Part shown: positions 9,802 to 19,023 of the stretch, one piece after another | Layout: each line of letters opens with the position of its first letter | Position numbering within the stretch: the first letter of the stretch is position 1 | From: Neorhizobium sp. JUb45 | Lineage (GTDB): Bacteria; Pseudomonadota; Alphaproteobacteria; Rhizobiales; Rhizobiaceae | Assembly (NCBI RefSeq): GCF_004343585.1 | Contig: NZ_SLYW01000004.1 | Location: forward strand, 62,001-126,000 | Direction: 5' to 3' | DNA length: 64,000 nt | Program-made: the position numbers and the translations under genes | The notes under the pieces: generated by a model | What the model saw: only the letters and a program-made list of their open reading frames with translations | Databases searched by the model: none | Told to the model about the DNA's origin: nothing

Positions 9802-11043
9802 CTATCGCAACTTGCCCTTCAACGAGGCATCCGGATAACAGGTCTGCGCGATACCGCTCTTGGCCTGCCAGTCGCCCAGTGAACGACGCGTCTTGAAACC
9901 TGGCAATCCATCGACATTGCCGACATCATACCCCTTGGCGACCAGCGCCTTCTGCATGGCCAGCACGTCGGAGCGCAGCATCTTACCGACATCGCCCCAT
10001 TGTGACTGGAAAGGTCCCGCCCCATAGGCGATGCGATCGGCCAGATTGCCGATGAACAGCGCATAGAGGTCGGAATTGTTATATTCCTTGATGACGTAAA
10101 AATTCGGCGTCACCAGAAATTCCGGCCCGCCGCGCCCGGCCGGTACCAGCATCATGCCATCGGCCTTCAGGTCGGCCGAGGGAAACGCCTTGCCGGTGAT
10201 CCGCTCGATGCCGATGCCGGCCCAGGCGGACACCGGCTTGGCCAGATCCGGCCCTTCCTGTGCGCAGGAAACATTTTGCGGAATGCTGACTTCAAAACCC
10301 CAGTCGCGGCTGCGCTGCCAGCCTTCCTTTTGCAGGTAATGACCGATCGAGGCGAGCGCATCCGGCACCGAATTCCAGATATCGGCGCGGCCATCGCCGT
10401 CGAAATCAACGGCATATTTCAGATAGCTGGTTGGCATGAATTGCGGCTGTCCCAGCGCGCCGGCCCATGATCCCTTCATGGTCGCGGCATCGACATCGCC
10501 ACGCTGGATCATCTGCAAAGCCGCAATCAATTCTTCGCGGAACATGTCCTTGCGGGTCGACATGAAGGCTTTTGTCGCCAGAACCTGCACGGCGGAATAG
10601 GGCATGCGCGCCTTGCCGAAACCGGATTCCCGGCCCCAGATGGCAACGATCACTTCACCCGGAACGCCATAGGCGGCTTCGATCTTCTTCAGCGTCGAAC
10701 CATAGGTGCTGGCCAGCCCGCGGCCGGTCGTCGCCAGTCCCTGCAGGCGCTTTTCGTTGAAGTAAGCGCCCGGCGAGGAAAACTCTGCCTGGCTCTGGTC
10801 CTGTTTCTTCGGAGGCGTGGTGCCCGGCGGCACCAGATCCGGCAGGTCCCAGTTCAGCGAAACTCCGTCGAAGGCAGCCATGATTGTGCGCTCGGAAACG
10901 CCGGCCTTTCTGGCGGCAGGAGAAAGATCGCTGGCGATCCATCGCTGGAACTGTTTTTCGACATCCGGCTTGTTCTGGGCAAGGGCGGGCAGGGGGAGGA
11001 AGGCGAGAGCGCTGGTCAGTAGTGCGGCCAGTTTCGTTTTCAT
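9802..11043 (-). CDS. Lytic murein transglycosylase, MltB-like
   Basis: Periplasmic peptidoglycan lyase that cleaves the MurNAc-GlcNAc bond to yield 1,6-anhydro-MurNAc. A signal peptide occupies residues 1-22 (ends ALA-Q, no lipobox). The SLT_2/MltB domain spans about 25-330 with the catalytic glutamate at E139 in WGRESGFG and the family motif GALGQPQFMPTSY. A peptidoglycan-binding_1 domain is at about 345-405. I moved the start to ATG 11043 because it has GAGGAGGAA upstream and begins the signal peptide. Confidence 0.93.
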   Translation of the reverse strand: MKTKLAALLTSALAFLPLPALAQNKPDVEKQFQRWIASDLSPAARKAGVSERTIMAAFDGVSLNWDLPDLVPPGTTPPKKQDQSQAEFSSPGAYFNEKRLQGLATTGRGLASTYGSTLKKIEAAYGVPGEVIVAIWGRESGFGKARMPYSAVQVLATKAFMSTRKDMFREELIAALQMIQRGDVDAATMKGSWAGALGQPQFMPTSYLKYAVDFDGDGRADIWNSVPDALASIGHYLQKEGWQRSRDWGFEVSIPQNVSCAQEGPDLAKPVSAWAGIGIERITGKAFPSADLKADGMMLVPAGRGGPEFLVTPNFYVIKEYNNSDLYALFIGNLADRIAYGAGPFQSQWGDVGKMLRSDVLAMQKALVAKGYDVGNVDGLPGFKTRRSLGDWQAKSGIAQTCYPDASLKGKLR

Positions 11044-11053
11044 GGCTTCCTCC

Positions 11054-11659
11054 TCAGATTGCCGTGCGTGCGCGCAGTGCTGCACTCAGCGTGCCTTCGT
11101 CGAGATAATCCAGCTCACCGCCCACCGGCACGCCATGCGCCAGCCGGGTGATGGCAACACCGAGATCGGCCAGCCGATCGGTAATGTAATGCGCCGTCGT
11201 CTGTCCCTCGACGGTGGCATTCACCGCAATGATGATTTCCTTGATCCCGCCCTCGCTCACCCGGTCGATCAGACCCTTGATGTTGAGATCATCCGGCCCG
11301 ACGCCATCGAGCGGCGAAAGCGTGCCGCCGAGAACATGATAGGCGGCGTTCATCACGGCGGCCCGTTCCAGCGCCCAAAGGTCGGACACGTCCTCAACGA
11401 CAATAATGACGGATTGATCGCGGCGGTCGTCGGTGCACACCGTACAGGGGTCGATCGTATCGACATTGCCGCAGCGCGAGCAGACTTTCACCTTGTCATA
11501 GGCCTCGCCCATGGCGGCCCCGAGCGGACCCAGCAACTGGTCCTTCTTCTTGATCAGGTGAAGCGCTGCCCGTCGGGCGGAGCGGGGGCCCAGTCCCGGC
11601 ACTTTCGCCAGAAGCTGGATGAGTTTTTCGATTTCAGGACCGGTAACGCGTTTTGCCAT
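11054..11659 (-). CDS. recR: Recombination mediator RecR
   Basis: Ring-forming DNA-binding protein that works with RecF and RecO to load RecA on gapped DNA; recF is in this same window. The 201 residues contain a helix-hairpin-helix ([12 protein letters not shown]), a four-cysteine zinc finger (C60, C63, C72, C75) and a Toprim domain ([12 protein letters not shown]). In many bacteria it follows ybaB; here MOSC and LysE genes lie between them. Confidence 0.96.
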   Translation of the reverse strand: MAKRVTGPEIEKLIQLLAKVPGLGPRSARRAALHLIKKKDQLLGPLGAAMGEAYDKVKVCSRCGNVDTIDPCTVCTDDRRDQSVIIVVEDVSDLWALERAAVMNAAYHVLGGTLSPLDGVGPDDLNIKGLIDRVSEGGIKEIIIAVNATVEGQTTAHYITDRLADLGVAITRLAHGVPVGGELDYLDEGTLSAALRARTAI

Positions 11660-11716
11660 GCGCAGCTTTTAGCCCATATGTGAGGCAAACGGAATCTCGG
11701 AAGGTGGTCTGATCGC

Positions 11717-12349
11717 ATGAAACTTCTCGCCGTCTGCCTCGGTCATGCGGAAAAACTGCCGGGCAAATCCTACAAGACCGGCATCAACAAGCATGCCGTC
11801 AATTCATCCGTCATGATCGACCGCGAAGGCCTCGTCGGCGATGCAGTCTGCAACGGCAAATACCACGGCGGCCCGGAACAGGCAGTGCTTCTGGAAGGAT
11901 CGCTGACGATGGACTGGTGGTCGCATAAGCTTGACCGGCCTCTGCCACCCGGCACGTTCGGCGAAAATCTCGTGATCGAAGGCCTCGATAATCGCGACGT
12001 CAGCGCCGGCGATCGTTTCGTGTTCGAAAATGGCCTCGAATTGCAGGCGACCTCGGCGCGTACGCCCTGCGCCACGCTTGCCGCGCGTATGGGAGATCCG
12101 TCGATCGTGAAAACCTACAGGCAGGCCATGCGCCCCGGCATCTATTGCCGTGTTCTCAAACCCGGAATGGCCATGGCTGGCGATGGTGTCGAACACATTC
12201 GCCACGACGGCGCAAATGTGCCCATCCCGGAAATGCTGGAGAAATTCGGCAAGCGACTGGTCGAAGCCGATGCTGCACGTTTCCTTGACGCCCCCATCCA
12301 TGCGGATATGCGCGAAGCCATCATCGCCGGCAAACCGGCAAAGTTCTGA
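11717..12349 (+). CDS. MOSC domain protein (YiiM-like)
   Basis: MOSC domains bind molybdenum cofactor and YiiM-type members reduce N-hydroxylated bases. The 210 residues show the diagnostic GLVGDAVCNGKYHGGPEQAV and TFGENLVIEGL motifs and a conserved cysteine in SARTPCATLAARM. The gene starts 57 bp from the divergent recR ATG and ends 8 bp from the convergent LysE gene. The substrate is inferred from family only. Confidence 0.88.
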   Translation: MKLLAVCLGHAEKLPGKSYKTGINKHAVNSSVMIDREGLVGDAVCNGKYHGGPEQAVLLEGSLTMDWWSHKLDRPLPPGTFGENLVIEGLDNRDVSAGDRFVFENGLELQATSARTPCATLAARMGDPSIVKTYRQAMRPGIYCRVLKPGMAMAGDGVEHIRHDGANVPIPEMLEKFGKRLVEADAARFLDAPIHADMREAIIAGKPAKF

Positions 12350-12357
12350 TGTCGGCC

Positions 12358-12969
12358 TCAGCGCGTCGCAATCGCCGCCGCAGCCCCGGCCATGGTGCCG
12401 GCCGAAATCCGGTTGGCGATCTTTACAGCTCGTGGGCTTTTCAGAAACTGTCGTGCCTTTGCCGCCAGCGCCATCCACGCGACATCGACGGTTGCAAGAA
12501 CGATGACCATCGCCGCCACCAGTTCCGCCCAACCAACCAGGGTCACGCCGGCAAGGTCGATGATGGAAGGCAGAAGCGCCACGTAAAACATCATGATTTT
12601 GGGATTGCCGAGTGTCACCGTCAGGCCGGCCCCAAACATTTTTAGCGCCGAACGGCTTTCCGGCAGGTCTTCACCACCGACGTCGGCAGGGGCGAACCAC
12701 ATTTTCCAGGCCAGATAGAGAAGATAGGCAACGCCGATCCACTTGATCGCCACGAAAACCGGCTGAAAGCTTTCGGCAACGGCGGCAAGACCGGCCACGG
12801 CGAGCGACAGCCAGATCGCCTCGCCCACCCACATGGCGGCAATGAATGGCAGAACATTGCGCCATCCCTTGGAAAGCACGCGTGCCACAAGGGCTGCAAT
12901 GCTCGGGCCGGGAGAGCCTGCGGCTACAAACAGGGCGGCTGCGAAAACCAGAATGGATGTGAATGTCAC
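12358..12969 (-). CDS. LysE/RhtB family amino-acid exporter
   Basis: Inner-membrane exporter with about six hydrophobic segments and the family motif SPGPSIAALVARVL near the N-terminus. I prefer the GTG at 12969, preceded by GGAGGA at good spacing, giving 203 residues that begin in the first membrane helix; an upstream ATG (13014) would add 15 polar residues. The substrate (threonine, homoserine, lysine or other) is unknown. Confidence 0.85.
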   Translation of the reverse strand: MTFTSILVFAAALFVAAGSPGPSIAALVARVLSKGWRNVLPFIAAMWVGEAIWLSLAVAGLAAVAESFQPVFVAIKWIGVAYLLYLAWKMWFAPADVGGEDLPESRSALKMFGAGLTVTLGNPKIMMFYVALLPSIIDLAGVTLVGWAELVAAMVIVLATVDVAWMALAAKARQFLKSPRAVKIANRISAGTMAGAAAAIATR

Positions 12970-13041
12970 GGCCGCGCTCCTCCAAGCGTAAGTAAAATCG
13001 GGCGCATCCCACATGAGATGCGCCCGATCCTGTCGAAAGAA

Positions 13042-13365
13042 TCAGAACGGGAACTTCATACCCGGCGGGATCGGCAGGCCGGCGGTCAGTTCGCGGGTTT
13101 TTTCCGCGGTGGTTGCGTCGGCCTTGTCCTTGGCATCCTTGTGGGCGGCGATCAGCAGGTCCTCGAGGATCTCGACTTCCTCTTCCTTGAACAGGGAAGG
13201 ATCGATCTTCAGGCCGAGCATCTCGCCCTTGCCGTTCAGGCGCACGGTCACGAGACCGCCACCCGATGTGCCTTCGACTTCGAGAAGGGCGATATCCGCC
13301 TGCATCTTCTCCATCTTGGCCTGCATTTCCTTGACCTTGCCCATCATGCCCATGATGTCGCGCAT
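13042..13365 (-). CDS. YbaB/EbfC nucleoid-associated protein
   Basis: Small dimeric DNA-binding protein of the YbaB family, 107 residues, with the pattern [20 protein letters not shown] at the N-terminus and [14 protein letters not shown] in the C-terminal half. It is directly downstream of dnaX (12 bp), the usual dnaX-ybaB(-recR) arrangement, so it is probably cotranscribed. Confidence 0.93.
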   Translation of the reverse strand: MRDIMGMMGKVKEMQAKMEKMQADIALLEVEGTSGGGLVTVRLNGKGEMLGLKIDPSLFKEEEVEILEDLLIAAHKDAKDKADATTAEKTRELTAGLPIPPGMKFPF

Positions 13366-13377
13366 CGGTAATCTTCC

Positions 13378-15264
13378 TTATTGATCGGTGTCGATGTCGT
13401 CGCCGGACAAAATATCGCCCTCGGCGGTTTCGATCACGGCCGGTGGGGCCGCTGTCTCGTCGTCGTCGGATGTGTCGTCAACGCGAATGCGCACGTCGAT
13501 AACCTTGGCGCCCGGAAACTGGCCGAGAATTGCCATGACATCGGGGTCGGAACGAGCGTCGGTAAGGCGCACTTCACGCGCCGAATTGTCGATTTCGACA
13601 AGCGTCGCCGAGCCCTCTTCGCGGCTGAGCGAGACGATCCAGTGAATACCGGTCCATTCCTTCAGCTTCACGCCGAGTTCACCGGGAAGCGAAGCGGGAC
13701 CGCCTTCGGTCAGGCGCATGTCCAGCCGACCGGGCTCCACCTTCACCAGTCGCACGAAATTGCGCACCAATGCCTTGAGTTTGGCGTCACGGTTTTTCAC
13801 GCACAGATCGACAATGTCGTTCAGCGAGCTGACGGAAACTTGCGGCGCAGCCTTTTCGGCCGGTTGCTGCTCGATCCGCCCAACCGGCATCTCCTGACGT
13901 TCCGGCATCGGCACAGAATGCAGGCGCGCCGTCGCGCCATTGCCGCCAATGCCCTGCGGCATGCCGATTGCGCGCGCGCTGGTCATCGGCGCAGATTGCA
14001 TAGCCTGCGATCCGCCGCCGCCATTACCGTTCGGCGCACCACGCGGAGCGGCACCTTCGCCACCGCCATTGGCTATATCCAGCATTCGTTTTGCGGCTTC
14101 TTCCGGTGAAGGAAGGTGGGCAGCATGCGTCAGGCGGATCAGCACCATTTCGGCAGCGCCGGCAGGCCGCGAGGAATTTTCCGCTTCCGGAATGCCTTTC
14201 AGCAGCATCTGCCAGATGCGTGACAGCGTGCTCACCGCTACCGATTGAGCGTAGTCTGCACCACGCGTGCGTTCCACTTCGCTGAGCGATGGATCGTTGG
14301 CGGCATCGGGAATATATTTGAAACGGGTGACGAGATGGGTGAAGTCGGCAAGATCCGTCAGCACCACGACCGGGTTTGCTCCGGCCTCGTATTGCGCCGT
14401 GAATTCGGAAAGCGCTGCCGTCACGTCGCCGGCCACGACATGGCCAAACAGGTCGACGATACGGGCGCGGTCGGCCAATCCCAGCATGCCGCGCACGGTA
14501 TCGGCATGCACGCTGCCGCCGCCATGTGCAATCGCCTGGTCCAGTAGCGAAAGGCCGTCACGCGCAGAACCTTCGGCCGCACGCGCGATCATGGCGAGTG
14601 CTTCTGGCTCGGCGGTAATGCCTTCCTTCTGCGCGATCGTGCCAAACAGGCCGACCAGATCGGCGGCACTGATACGGCGCAGGTCGAAACGCTGGCAGCG
14701 CGACAAAACGGTGATCGGAACTTTTCGGATTTCCGTCGTCGCAAAGATGAATTTCACATGTTCCGGCGGCTCTTCGAGCGTCTTCAAGAGGCCGTTGAAG
14801 GCCTGCGTAGACAGCATGTGCACTTCGTCGATGATGTAGACCTTGTAGCGCGCCGACACCGGACGGTAACGCACCTGTTCGATGATCTCGCGGATATCGT
14901 CGATACCGGTATGCGAGGCGGCGTCCATCTCGATCACGTCGACATGGCGGCCTTCCATGATCGCCTGGCAATGTTCGCCGGGTTCGCGCAGGTCGATGGT
15001 CGGGCGATCCATCTCGGCGGTCTTGTAATTGAGGCCGCGCGCCAGAATGCGGGCGGTCGTGGTCTTGCCCACACCGCGTACGCCGGTCAGCATGTATGCC
15101 TGGGCAATACGGCCGGTCTCGAATGCGTTGGTGAGGGTGCGGACCATCGGCTCCTGGCCGACCATCAGGTCCGAAAAATCCTTGGGGCGATATTTGCGCG
15201 CCAGAACCCTGTAGCCGCTGCCGGCCGGGGTGTTGCTCGCTGATGTGGACCCGCTATCGCTCAT
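13378..15264 (-). CDS. dnaX: DNA polymerase III tau/gamma subunit
   Basis: Clamp-loader ATPase and replisome organiser. Walker A is GVRGVGKT at residues 61-68, Walker B is IIDEVHML, and sensor 1 is FATTEIRKVP. The region that holds a four-cysteine zinc module in E. coli reads NYKTAEMDRPTIDLREPGEHC and keeps only one cysteine. A Gly/Pro-rich linker follows at about 385-475, then the C-terminal tau domains. The start is ATG 15264 (MSDSGSTS) with AGGATA upstream. I see no obvious A/T slippery heptamer for a gamma form. Confidence 0.96.
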   Translation of the reverse strand: MSDSGSTSASNTPAGSGYRVLARKYRPKDFSDLMVGQEPMVRTLTNAFETGRIAQAYMLTGVRGVGKTTTARILARGLNYKTAEMDRPTIDLREPGEHCQAIMEGRHVDVIEMDAASHTGIDDIREIIEQVRYRPVSARYKVYIIDEVHMLSTQAFNGLLKTLEEPPEHVKFIFATTEIRKVPITVLSRCQRFDLRRISAADLVGLFGTIAQKEGITAEPEALAMIARAAEGSARDGLSLLDQAIAHGGGSVHADTVRGMLGLADRARIVDLFGHVVAGDVTAALSEFTAQYEAGANPVVVLTDLADFTHLVTRFKYIPDAANDPSLSEVERTRGADYAQSVAVSTLSRIWQMLLKGIPEAENSSRPAGAAEMVLIRLTHAAHLPSPEEAAKRMLDIANGGGEGAAPRGAPNGNGGGGSQAMQSAPMTSARAIGMPQGIGGNGATARLHSVPMPERQEMPVGRIEQQPAEKAAPQVSVSSLNDIVDLCVKNRDAKLKALVRNFVRLVKVEPGRLDMRLTEGGPASLPGELGVKLKEWTGIHWIVSLSREEGSATLVEIDNSAREVRLTDARSDPDVMAILGQFPGAKVIDVRIRVDDTSDDDETAAPPAVIETAEGDILSGDDIDTDQ

Positions 15265-15340
15265 AAATATCCTGCCAGCCTGTACGGGCCATTCCGGCCG
15301 CAAGGTTTATGACCGGACCGGACGCTGACCAAGATGAGAG

Positions 15341-15442
15341 GGTGGGAGGCTGGCACGGCGACCCGTGCCTGGCTCGTTAGGGCTGCTTCCTTCCGGACCT
15401 GACCCGGTTGGCGAGTGGCTCGTCCACCACCAACCTCCCACC
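15341..15442 (-). ncRNA. ffs: Signal recognition particle RNA (bacterial small type, 4.5S)
   Basis: The minus strand carries the conserved domain-IV core GGUCAGGUCCGGAAGGAAGC (about 15380-15402), which binds Ffh. Terminal sequences GGTGGGAGG (15434-15442) and CCTCCCACC (15341-15349) pair perfectly to close the rod, giving about 102 nt. TTGCAT and GATATG 17 bp apart just upstream form a plausible promoter. The RNA lies next to dnaX, as in other Rhizobiaceae. Confidence 0.96.
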
Positions 15443-15549
15443 GCTCATATCGTCAATATCGCTGGTAAATGCAAGCCAAGCCTGTAAAAATCTGTAGACG
15501 TCATCGACCGCCCTCAGAAAAAGACTGAAAATACCGGAGGATTTACCCC

Positions 15550-15969
15550 ATGCCATCGTTGCAAAAGGCAGCGTTTGAACTGGACGAGCGGCTGGCCCGC
15601 GATACGGTGCTGGCCACGGTCACCGGCCTGTGTCAGTTGCGGATCATGAAGGATGGCCGATGGCCCTGGGTCATGCTGGTGCCGCAACGGCGCGGCATCA
15701 CCGAAACGTTCGAGCTGACCCCTCTTGATCAGGCCATGCTCACCTTCGAGACCAACATGGTGGCATCGGCGTTGAAGAAAGTCACGGGCGCGAAAAAGAT
15801 CAATGTCGGCGCGCTTGGAAACATCGTCAGCCAACTCCATGTGCATATCGTCGCGCGTTCCGAAGGCGACCCGAACTGGCCCGGCCCGATCTGGGGTTTT
15901 GGTTCGGCTGAACCACGCAACGAGGCCGACATGGAAAAGTTTATCAAGGCGCTGACGAAAGCGCTCTGA
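15550..15969 (+). CDS. HIT family hydrolase
   Basis: Histidine-triad nucleotide-binding protein, 139 residues, with the catalytic motif QLHVHIVAR at about 95-103 and an upstream GALGNIVSQ. Such proteins hydrolyse nucleoside phosphoramidates or dinucleoside polyphosphates. CCGGAGGA lies 7 bp before the ATG. It precedes nudC by 18 bp, so two nucleotide hydrolases probably share a transcript. Confidence 0.9.
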   Translation: MPSLQKAAFELDERLARDTVLATVTGLCQLRIMKDGRWPWVMLVPQRRGITETFELTPLDQAMLTFETNMVASALKKVTGAKKINVGALGNIVSQLHVHIVARSEGDPNWPGPIWGFGSAEPRNEADMEKFIKALTKAL

Positions 15970-15987
15970 TCCGACGCACGCAATCAC

Positions 15988-16953
15988 ATGAAGGCCGACA
16001 TGACAAAAACGCTGTTCGATACCGACGCTCCCCATCCCGAACCGGGCAGCCTGACGGCCTTTGCCGGCAACATGCTCGACCGTCAGGCCGAATACCGGGC
16101 GGATGATTGCGTGGAAAAGGCTTTTGCCATCGACGGCACGCATATCTTCGCGTTTTCCGGCGCAAAACTCATCCTCAAGCATGATGACCGCGTCCTCGAT
16201 CCGCTGTTTTCGGCCTATGAACTGTCGGACCTGCAGCCGGATTTCGATAATGCCATCCTGCTTGGCTACAAGGAAAGCGGCGAGCCGCGCATCGCCGTGC
16301 CCGTCGGCATCGCGGCGGATGAGCTCGCCGGCCATTTCAAGCCGGCCGATGCCCGCGCGCTGTATCGCGATGCGCTGCTGGAAGGCGAAATTCTCGGTGA
16401 GGTGGCGCAGGCCGTCAGCCTTTTGCAATGGAATGGCGCCAACCGTTTTTGCGGAAAATGCGGCGCACCGACGGAAACGAGGCTCGGCGGCTACAAGCGC
16501 GTCTGCACGGCCTGCGATCACATGATGTTCCCACGCACCGATCCGGTGGTGATCATGCTGACGGTGGATGTCGAAAAGGATCTCTGCCTGCTCGGCCGCA
16601 GTCATCATTTTCAGGAGGGCATGTATTCATGCCTCGCCGGTTTCGTCGAACCCGGCGAAACGATAGAGCACGCCGTGCGGCGGGAAACGTTCGAGGAAGC
16701 CGGCATCGAAACCGGTCGCGTGCGTTATCACGCCTCGCAGCCCTGGCCGATGCCGCATTCGCTGATGATCGGCTGTTATGCCGAGGCGACCTCGGAAGAA
16801 ATCAAGATCGATCCGCAGGAAATGTCGGACGTGCGCTGGTTCACCCGCGCCGAAGTGGCCACCATGCTCGATGCCGGGCAGGACAGCCAGTTTTTCGCCC
16901 CGCATCCCGGTGCCATCGCCTACAGGCTGATGCGCGACTGGATCGATTGGTAA
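15988..16953 (+). CDS. nudC: NAD(H) pyrophosphatase / RNA decapping hydrolase NudC
   Basis: Nudix enzyme that hydrolyses NADH to NMNH and AMP and removes NAD caps from RNA. The 321-residue protein has an N-terminal domain, a zinc ribbon (C155, C158, C173, C176), the Nudix box at about 218-240 (GFVEPGETIEHAVRRETFEE) and the NudC signature SQPWPMPHS at 250-258. An internal ATG at 16000 is an alternative start. It ends 6 bp before the WYL regulator. Confidence 0.95.
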   Translation: MKADMTKTLFDTDAPHPEPGSLTAFAGNMLDRQAEYRADDCVEKAFAIDGTHIFAFSGAKLILKHDDRVLDPLFSAYELSDLQPDFDNAILLGYKESGEPRIAVPVGIAADELAGHFKPADARALYRDALLEGEILGEVAQAVSLLQWNGANRFCGKCGAPTETRLGGYKRVCTACDHMMFPRTDPVVIMLTVDVEKDLCLLGRSHHFQEGMYSCLAGFVEPGETIEHAVRRETFEEAGIETGRVRYHASQPWPMPHSLMIGCYAEATSEEIKIDPQEMSDVRWFTRAEVATMLDAGQDSQFFAPHPGAIAYRLMRDWIDW

Positions 16954-16959
16954 ACTTCG

Positions 16960-17655
16960 ATGACGGTCGCCCGCTCGGAGCGTCTGCTGACACTTCTGCA
17001 GGTGCTGCGGCGCTATCGCCAGCCGGTCAGCGGCAAGATTCTGGCGCAGGAAACCGGCGTCAGCCTGCGCACGCTTTACCGCGATATCGCCAGTCTGCAG
17101 GCGCAGGGGGCTTTGATCGAAGGTGAAGCCGGTCTCGGTTATGTGCTGAAACCCGGCTTCATGCTGCCACCGATGATGTTTTCACCCGAAGAGATCGAGG
17201 CGCTGGTGCTCGGTTCCCGTTGGGTGGCAAAGATGGCAGACCCACGCCTTGCCGCCGGCGCCGTCGATGCGCTGGAAAAGATCGCCGCCGTCCTGCCGCC
17301 GGACCTGAGGCAGGAAATCGACAATTCCACCCTGCTGGTCGCCAATCCGCGCCGTCAGGAGGACAAGTCGGATCTGCTGCTGATCCGCAAGGCGATCCGC
17401 GCCGAACATATCCTTGACCTTGCCTATTCGGATGAAAAGGGCACGCCAACACAGCGCCATGTCTGGCCGTTTGCGCTCGGCTTTTTCGATAGCGTGCGGG
17501 TGATGATTGCCTGGTGCGAACTGCGCAACGGCTTTCGCCACTTTCGCACCGATCGTATCGCCTCTGCGGTCTCATTGGAAAAACGCTATCCGCGGCGGCG
17601 TGCAGCTCTCTTGAAGGAGTGGCGTGAAGCGGAAGGCATTCCTCCTGCAGTCTGA
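16960..17655 (+). CDS. HTH-WYL transcriptional regulator (YafY-like)
   Basis: DeoR/HTH_11-type winged helix at residues about 5-60 (QETGVSLRTLYRDIASLQAQG) followed by a WYL-type sensor domain at about 135-210 (ILDLAYSDEKG, HVWPFALGFF). 231 residues. It sits directly upstream of the VOC-domain gene, which is a usual partner for YafY-type regulators, so it may control that gene; this is inference. Confidence 0.85.
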   Translation: MTVARSERLLTLLQVLRRYRQPVSGKILAQETGVSLRTLYRDIASLQAQGALIEGEAGLGYVLKPGFMLPPMMFSPEEIEALVLGSRWVAKMADPRLAAGAVDALEKIAAVLPPDLRQEIDNSTLLVANPRRQEDKSDLLLIRKAIRAEHILDLAYSDEKGTPTQRHVWPFALGFFDSVRVMIAWCELRNGFRHFRTDRIASAVSLEKRYPRRRAALLKEWREAEGIPPAV

Positions 17656-17725
17656 TGCCGCTGCTGACAGGATTTGACAGCAGGTGCGCATAAGGTCCGC
17701 TCAGTCCCAACCAAGGAGCACTGAG

Positions 17726-18100
17726 ATGAACCACCCCGATTTTGTCATTCTCTACGTCGACAATACCTCTGCCAGCACCGGCTTTTACCGTGATCTGCTC
17801 GGCGCTGAACCGGTCGAAAATTCTCCCACCTTCTCGCTGTTCGTGCTGTCCACCGGCATGAAGCTTGGCCTTTGGTCGCGCCACACGGCGCTGCCGCAGG
17901 TAACGGGTCAGAGTGGCGGCTCGGAAATCGGTTTCCGCGTCGATACGGTCGCCGACGTCGATCGCATCTATGCCGATTGGACTGCTCGCGGCCTTCGCGT
18001 GCTGCAAACCCCGGTCAATGCGGATTTCGGCTACACATTCACCGTTACCGATCCGGACGGCCATCGCCTGCGCGTCTACGCCCGCGCCGTCTCGGAATAA
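17726..18100 (+). CDS. VOC / glyoxalase-superfamily protein
   Basis: Single vicinal-oxygen-chelate domain of 124 residues with the two beta-alpha-beta-beta-beta units (ILYVDNTSASTGFYRDLLGA and FTVTDPDGHRLRVYAR). Members include dioxygenases, drug-binding proteins and isomerases; the reaction is not evident. ATG 17726 is preceded by AAGGAG at ideal spacing, so the longer reading from 17684 is rejected. Confidence 0.85.
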   Translation: MNHPDFVILYVDNTSASTGFYRDLLGAEPVENSPTFSLFVLSTGMKLGLWSRHTALPQVTGQSGGSEIGFRVDTVADVDRIYADWTARGLRVLQTPVNADFGYTFTVTDPDGHRLRVYARAVSE

Positions 18101-18107
18101 AACGAAA

Positions 18108-18135
18108 GAAGGCGGCGTTTTGATACGCCGCCTTC
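18108..18135. terminator. Terminator between the VOC gene and pheA
   Basis: Perfect 11-bp inverted repeat (18108-18118 and 18125-18135). On the minus strand it is followed by TTTCGTTTTATT, which fits termination of the kdsB-pheA transcript; it may also stop the plus-strand VOC transcript. Confidence 0.75.
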
Positions 18136-18160
18136 CTCAGATCCGGTTATGCCGCCAGCC

Positions 18161-19012
18161 TTACAGCGTGCCCCGCATGGCATGGCCCTTGTAGACACCC
18201 AGAATGCGCACCTTTTCAGAGAAGAACCGCAGTTCTTCCAGCGCGCGGCGCAAAGCCGGATCGTCCGGATGGCCCTGCACGTCGGCATAAAACTGCGTGG
18301 CGATGAATTTGCCGCCGATCTGGTAGCTTTCCAGCTTGGTCATGTTGATGCCGTTGGTGGCAAAGCCGCCCAGCGCCTTGTAGAGCGCTGCCGGAATGTT
18401 GCGCACGTTGAAGACGAAAGTGGTGACGATCACCTCGGCCGGGTCCTCGCGGGTAGCCCATGCCTCGTCGCGCGACAGAATGACGAAGCGCGTCACATTG
18501 TTTTCCGAATCCTCGACATTTTCGGCAAGAATTTCCAGCCCATAGAGGTCGGCGGCCAGACGCGGCGCAAGGGCCGCCATCGAACGGTCACCCATTTCCG
18601 ACACCAGCTTGGCGGCACCGGCTGTGTCCCCGGCAACGACGGCCTTCCAGCCATTGCTGCGAATGATTTTTCGGCATTGGCCAAGCGCATGGATATGGCT
18701 GTGCACGGTGCGGATCTCGTCGCGTTGCACGCCCGGCATCACCATCAGCTGGAACCGGATCGGCATGAAATATTCGCCGATGATGTTGAGGCGCGATTCC
18801 GGCAGGAGGTGGTGGATGTCGGCCACGCGGCCGGCCAGCGTGTTTTCGATCGGGATCATCGCCAGATCGGCCTCGCCGTTTTCCAGTGCGTTGAACGCGT
18901 CCTCGAAGGTCGGGCAGGGCAGCGGTTCCATGTTCGGAAACATGTCGCGGCAGGCCATGTCGGAATTGGCGCCGTAATCGCCCTGGAAGGAAATGCGGTT
19001 GGTCACGGTCAT
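18161..19012 (-). CDS. pheA: Prephenate dehydratase
   Basis: Converts prephenate to phenylpyruvate in phenylalanine synthesis. This is a monofunctional PDT with an ACT regulatory domain and no chorismate mutase, as in other rhizobia. Catalytic-domain motifs are ISFQGDYGANSD, AMIPIENTLAGRV and ENNVTRFVILSR; the ACT part is near NINMTKLES-type sequence (GINMTKLESYQIGGKF). I favour the ATG at 19012 because AAGGA lies 7 bp before it; ATG 19018 or GTG 19027 are alternatives. It overlaps or abuts kdsB, so the two are cotranscribed. Confidence 0.94.
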   Translation of the reverse strand: MTVTNRISFQGDYGANSDMACRDMFPNMEPLPCPTFEDAFNALENGEADLAMIPIENTLAGRVADIHHLLPESRLNIIGEYFMPIRFQLMVMPGVQRDEIRTVHSHIHALGQCRKIIRSNGWKAVVAGDTAGAAKLVSEMGDRSMAALAPRLAADLYGLEILAENVEDSENNVTRFVILSRDEAWATREDPAEVIVTTFVFNVRNIPAALYKALGGFATNGINMTKLESYQIGGKFIATQFYADVQGHPDDPALRRALEELRFFSEKVRILGVYKGHAMRGTL

Positions 19013-19023
19013 TGTCATGTCCT

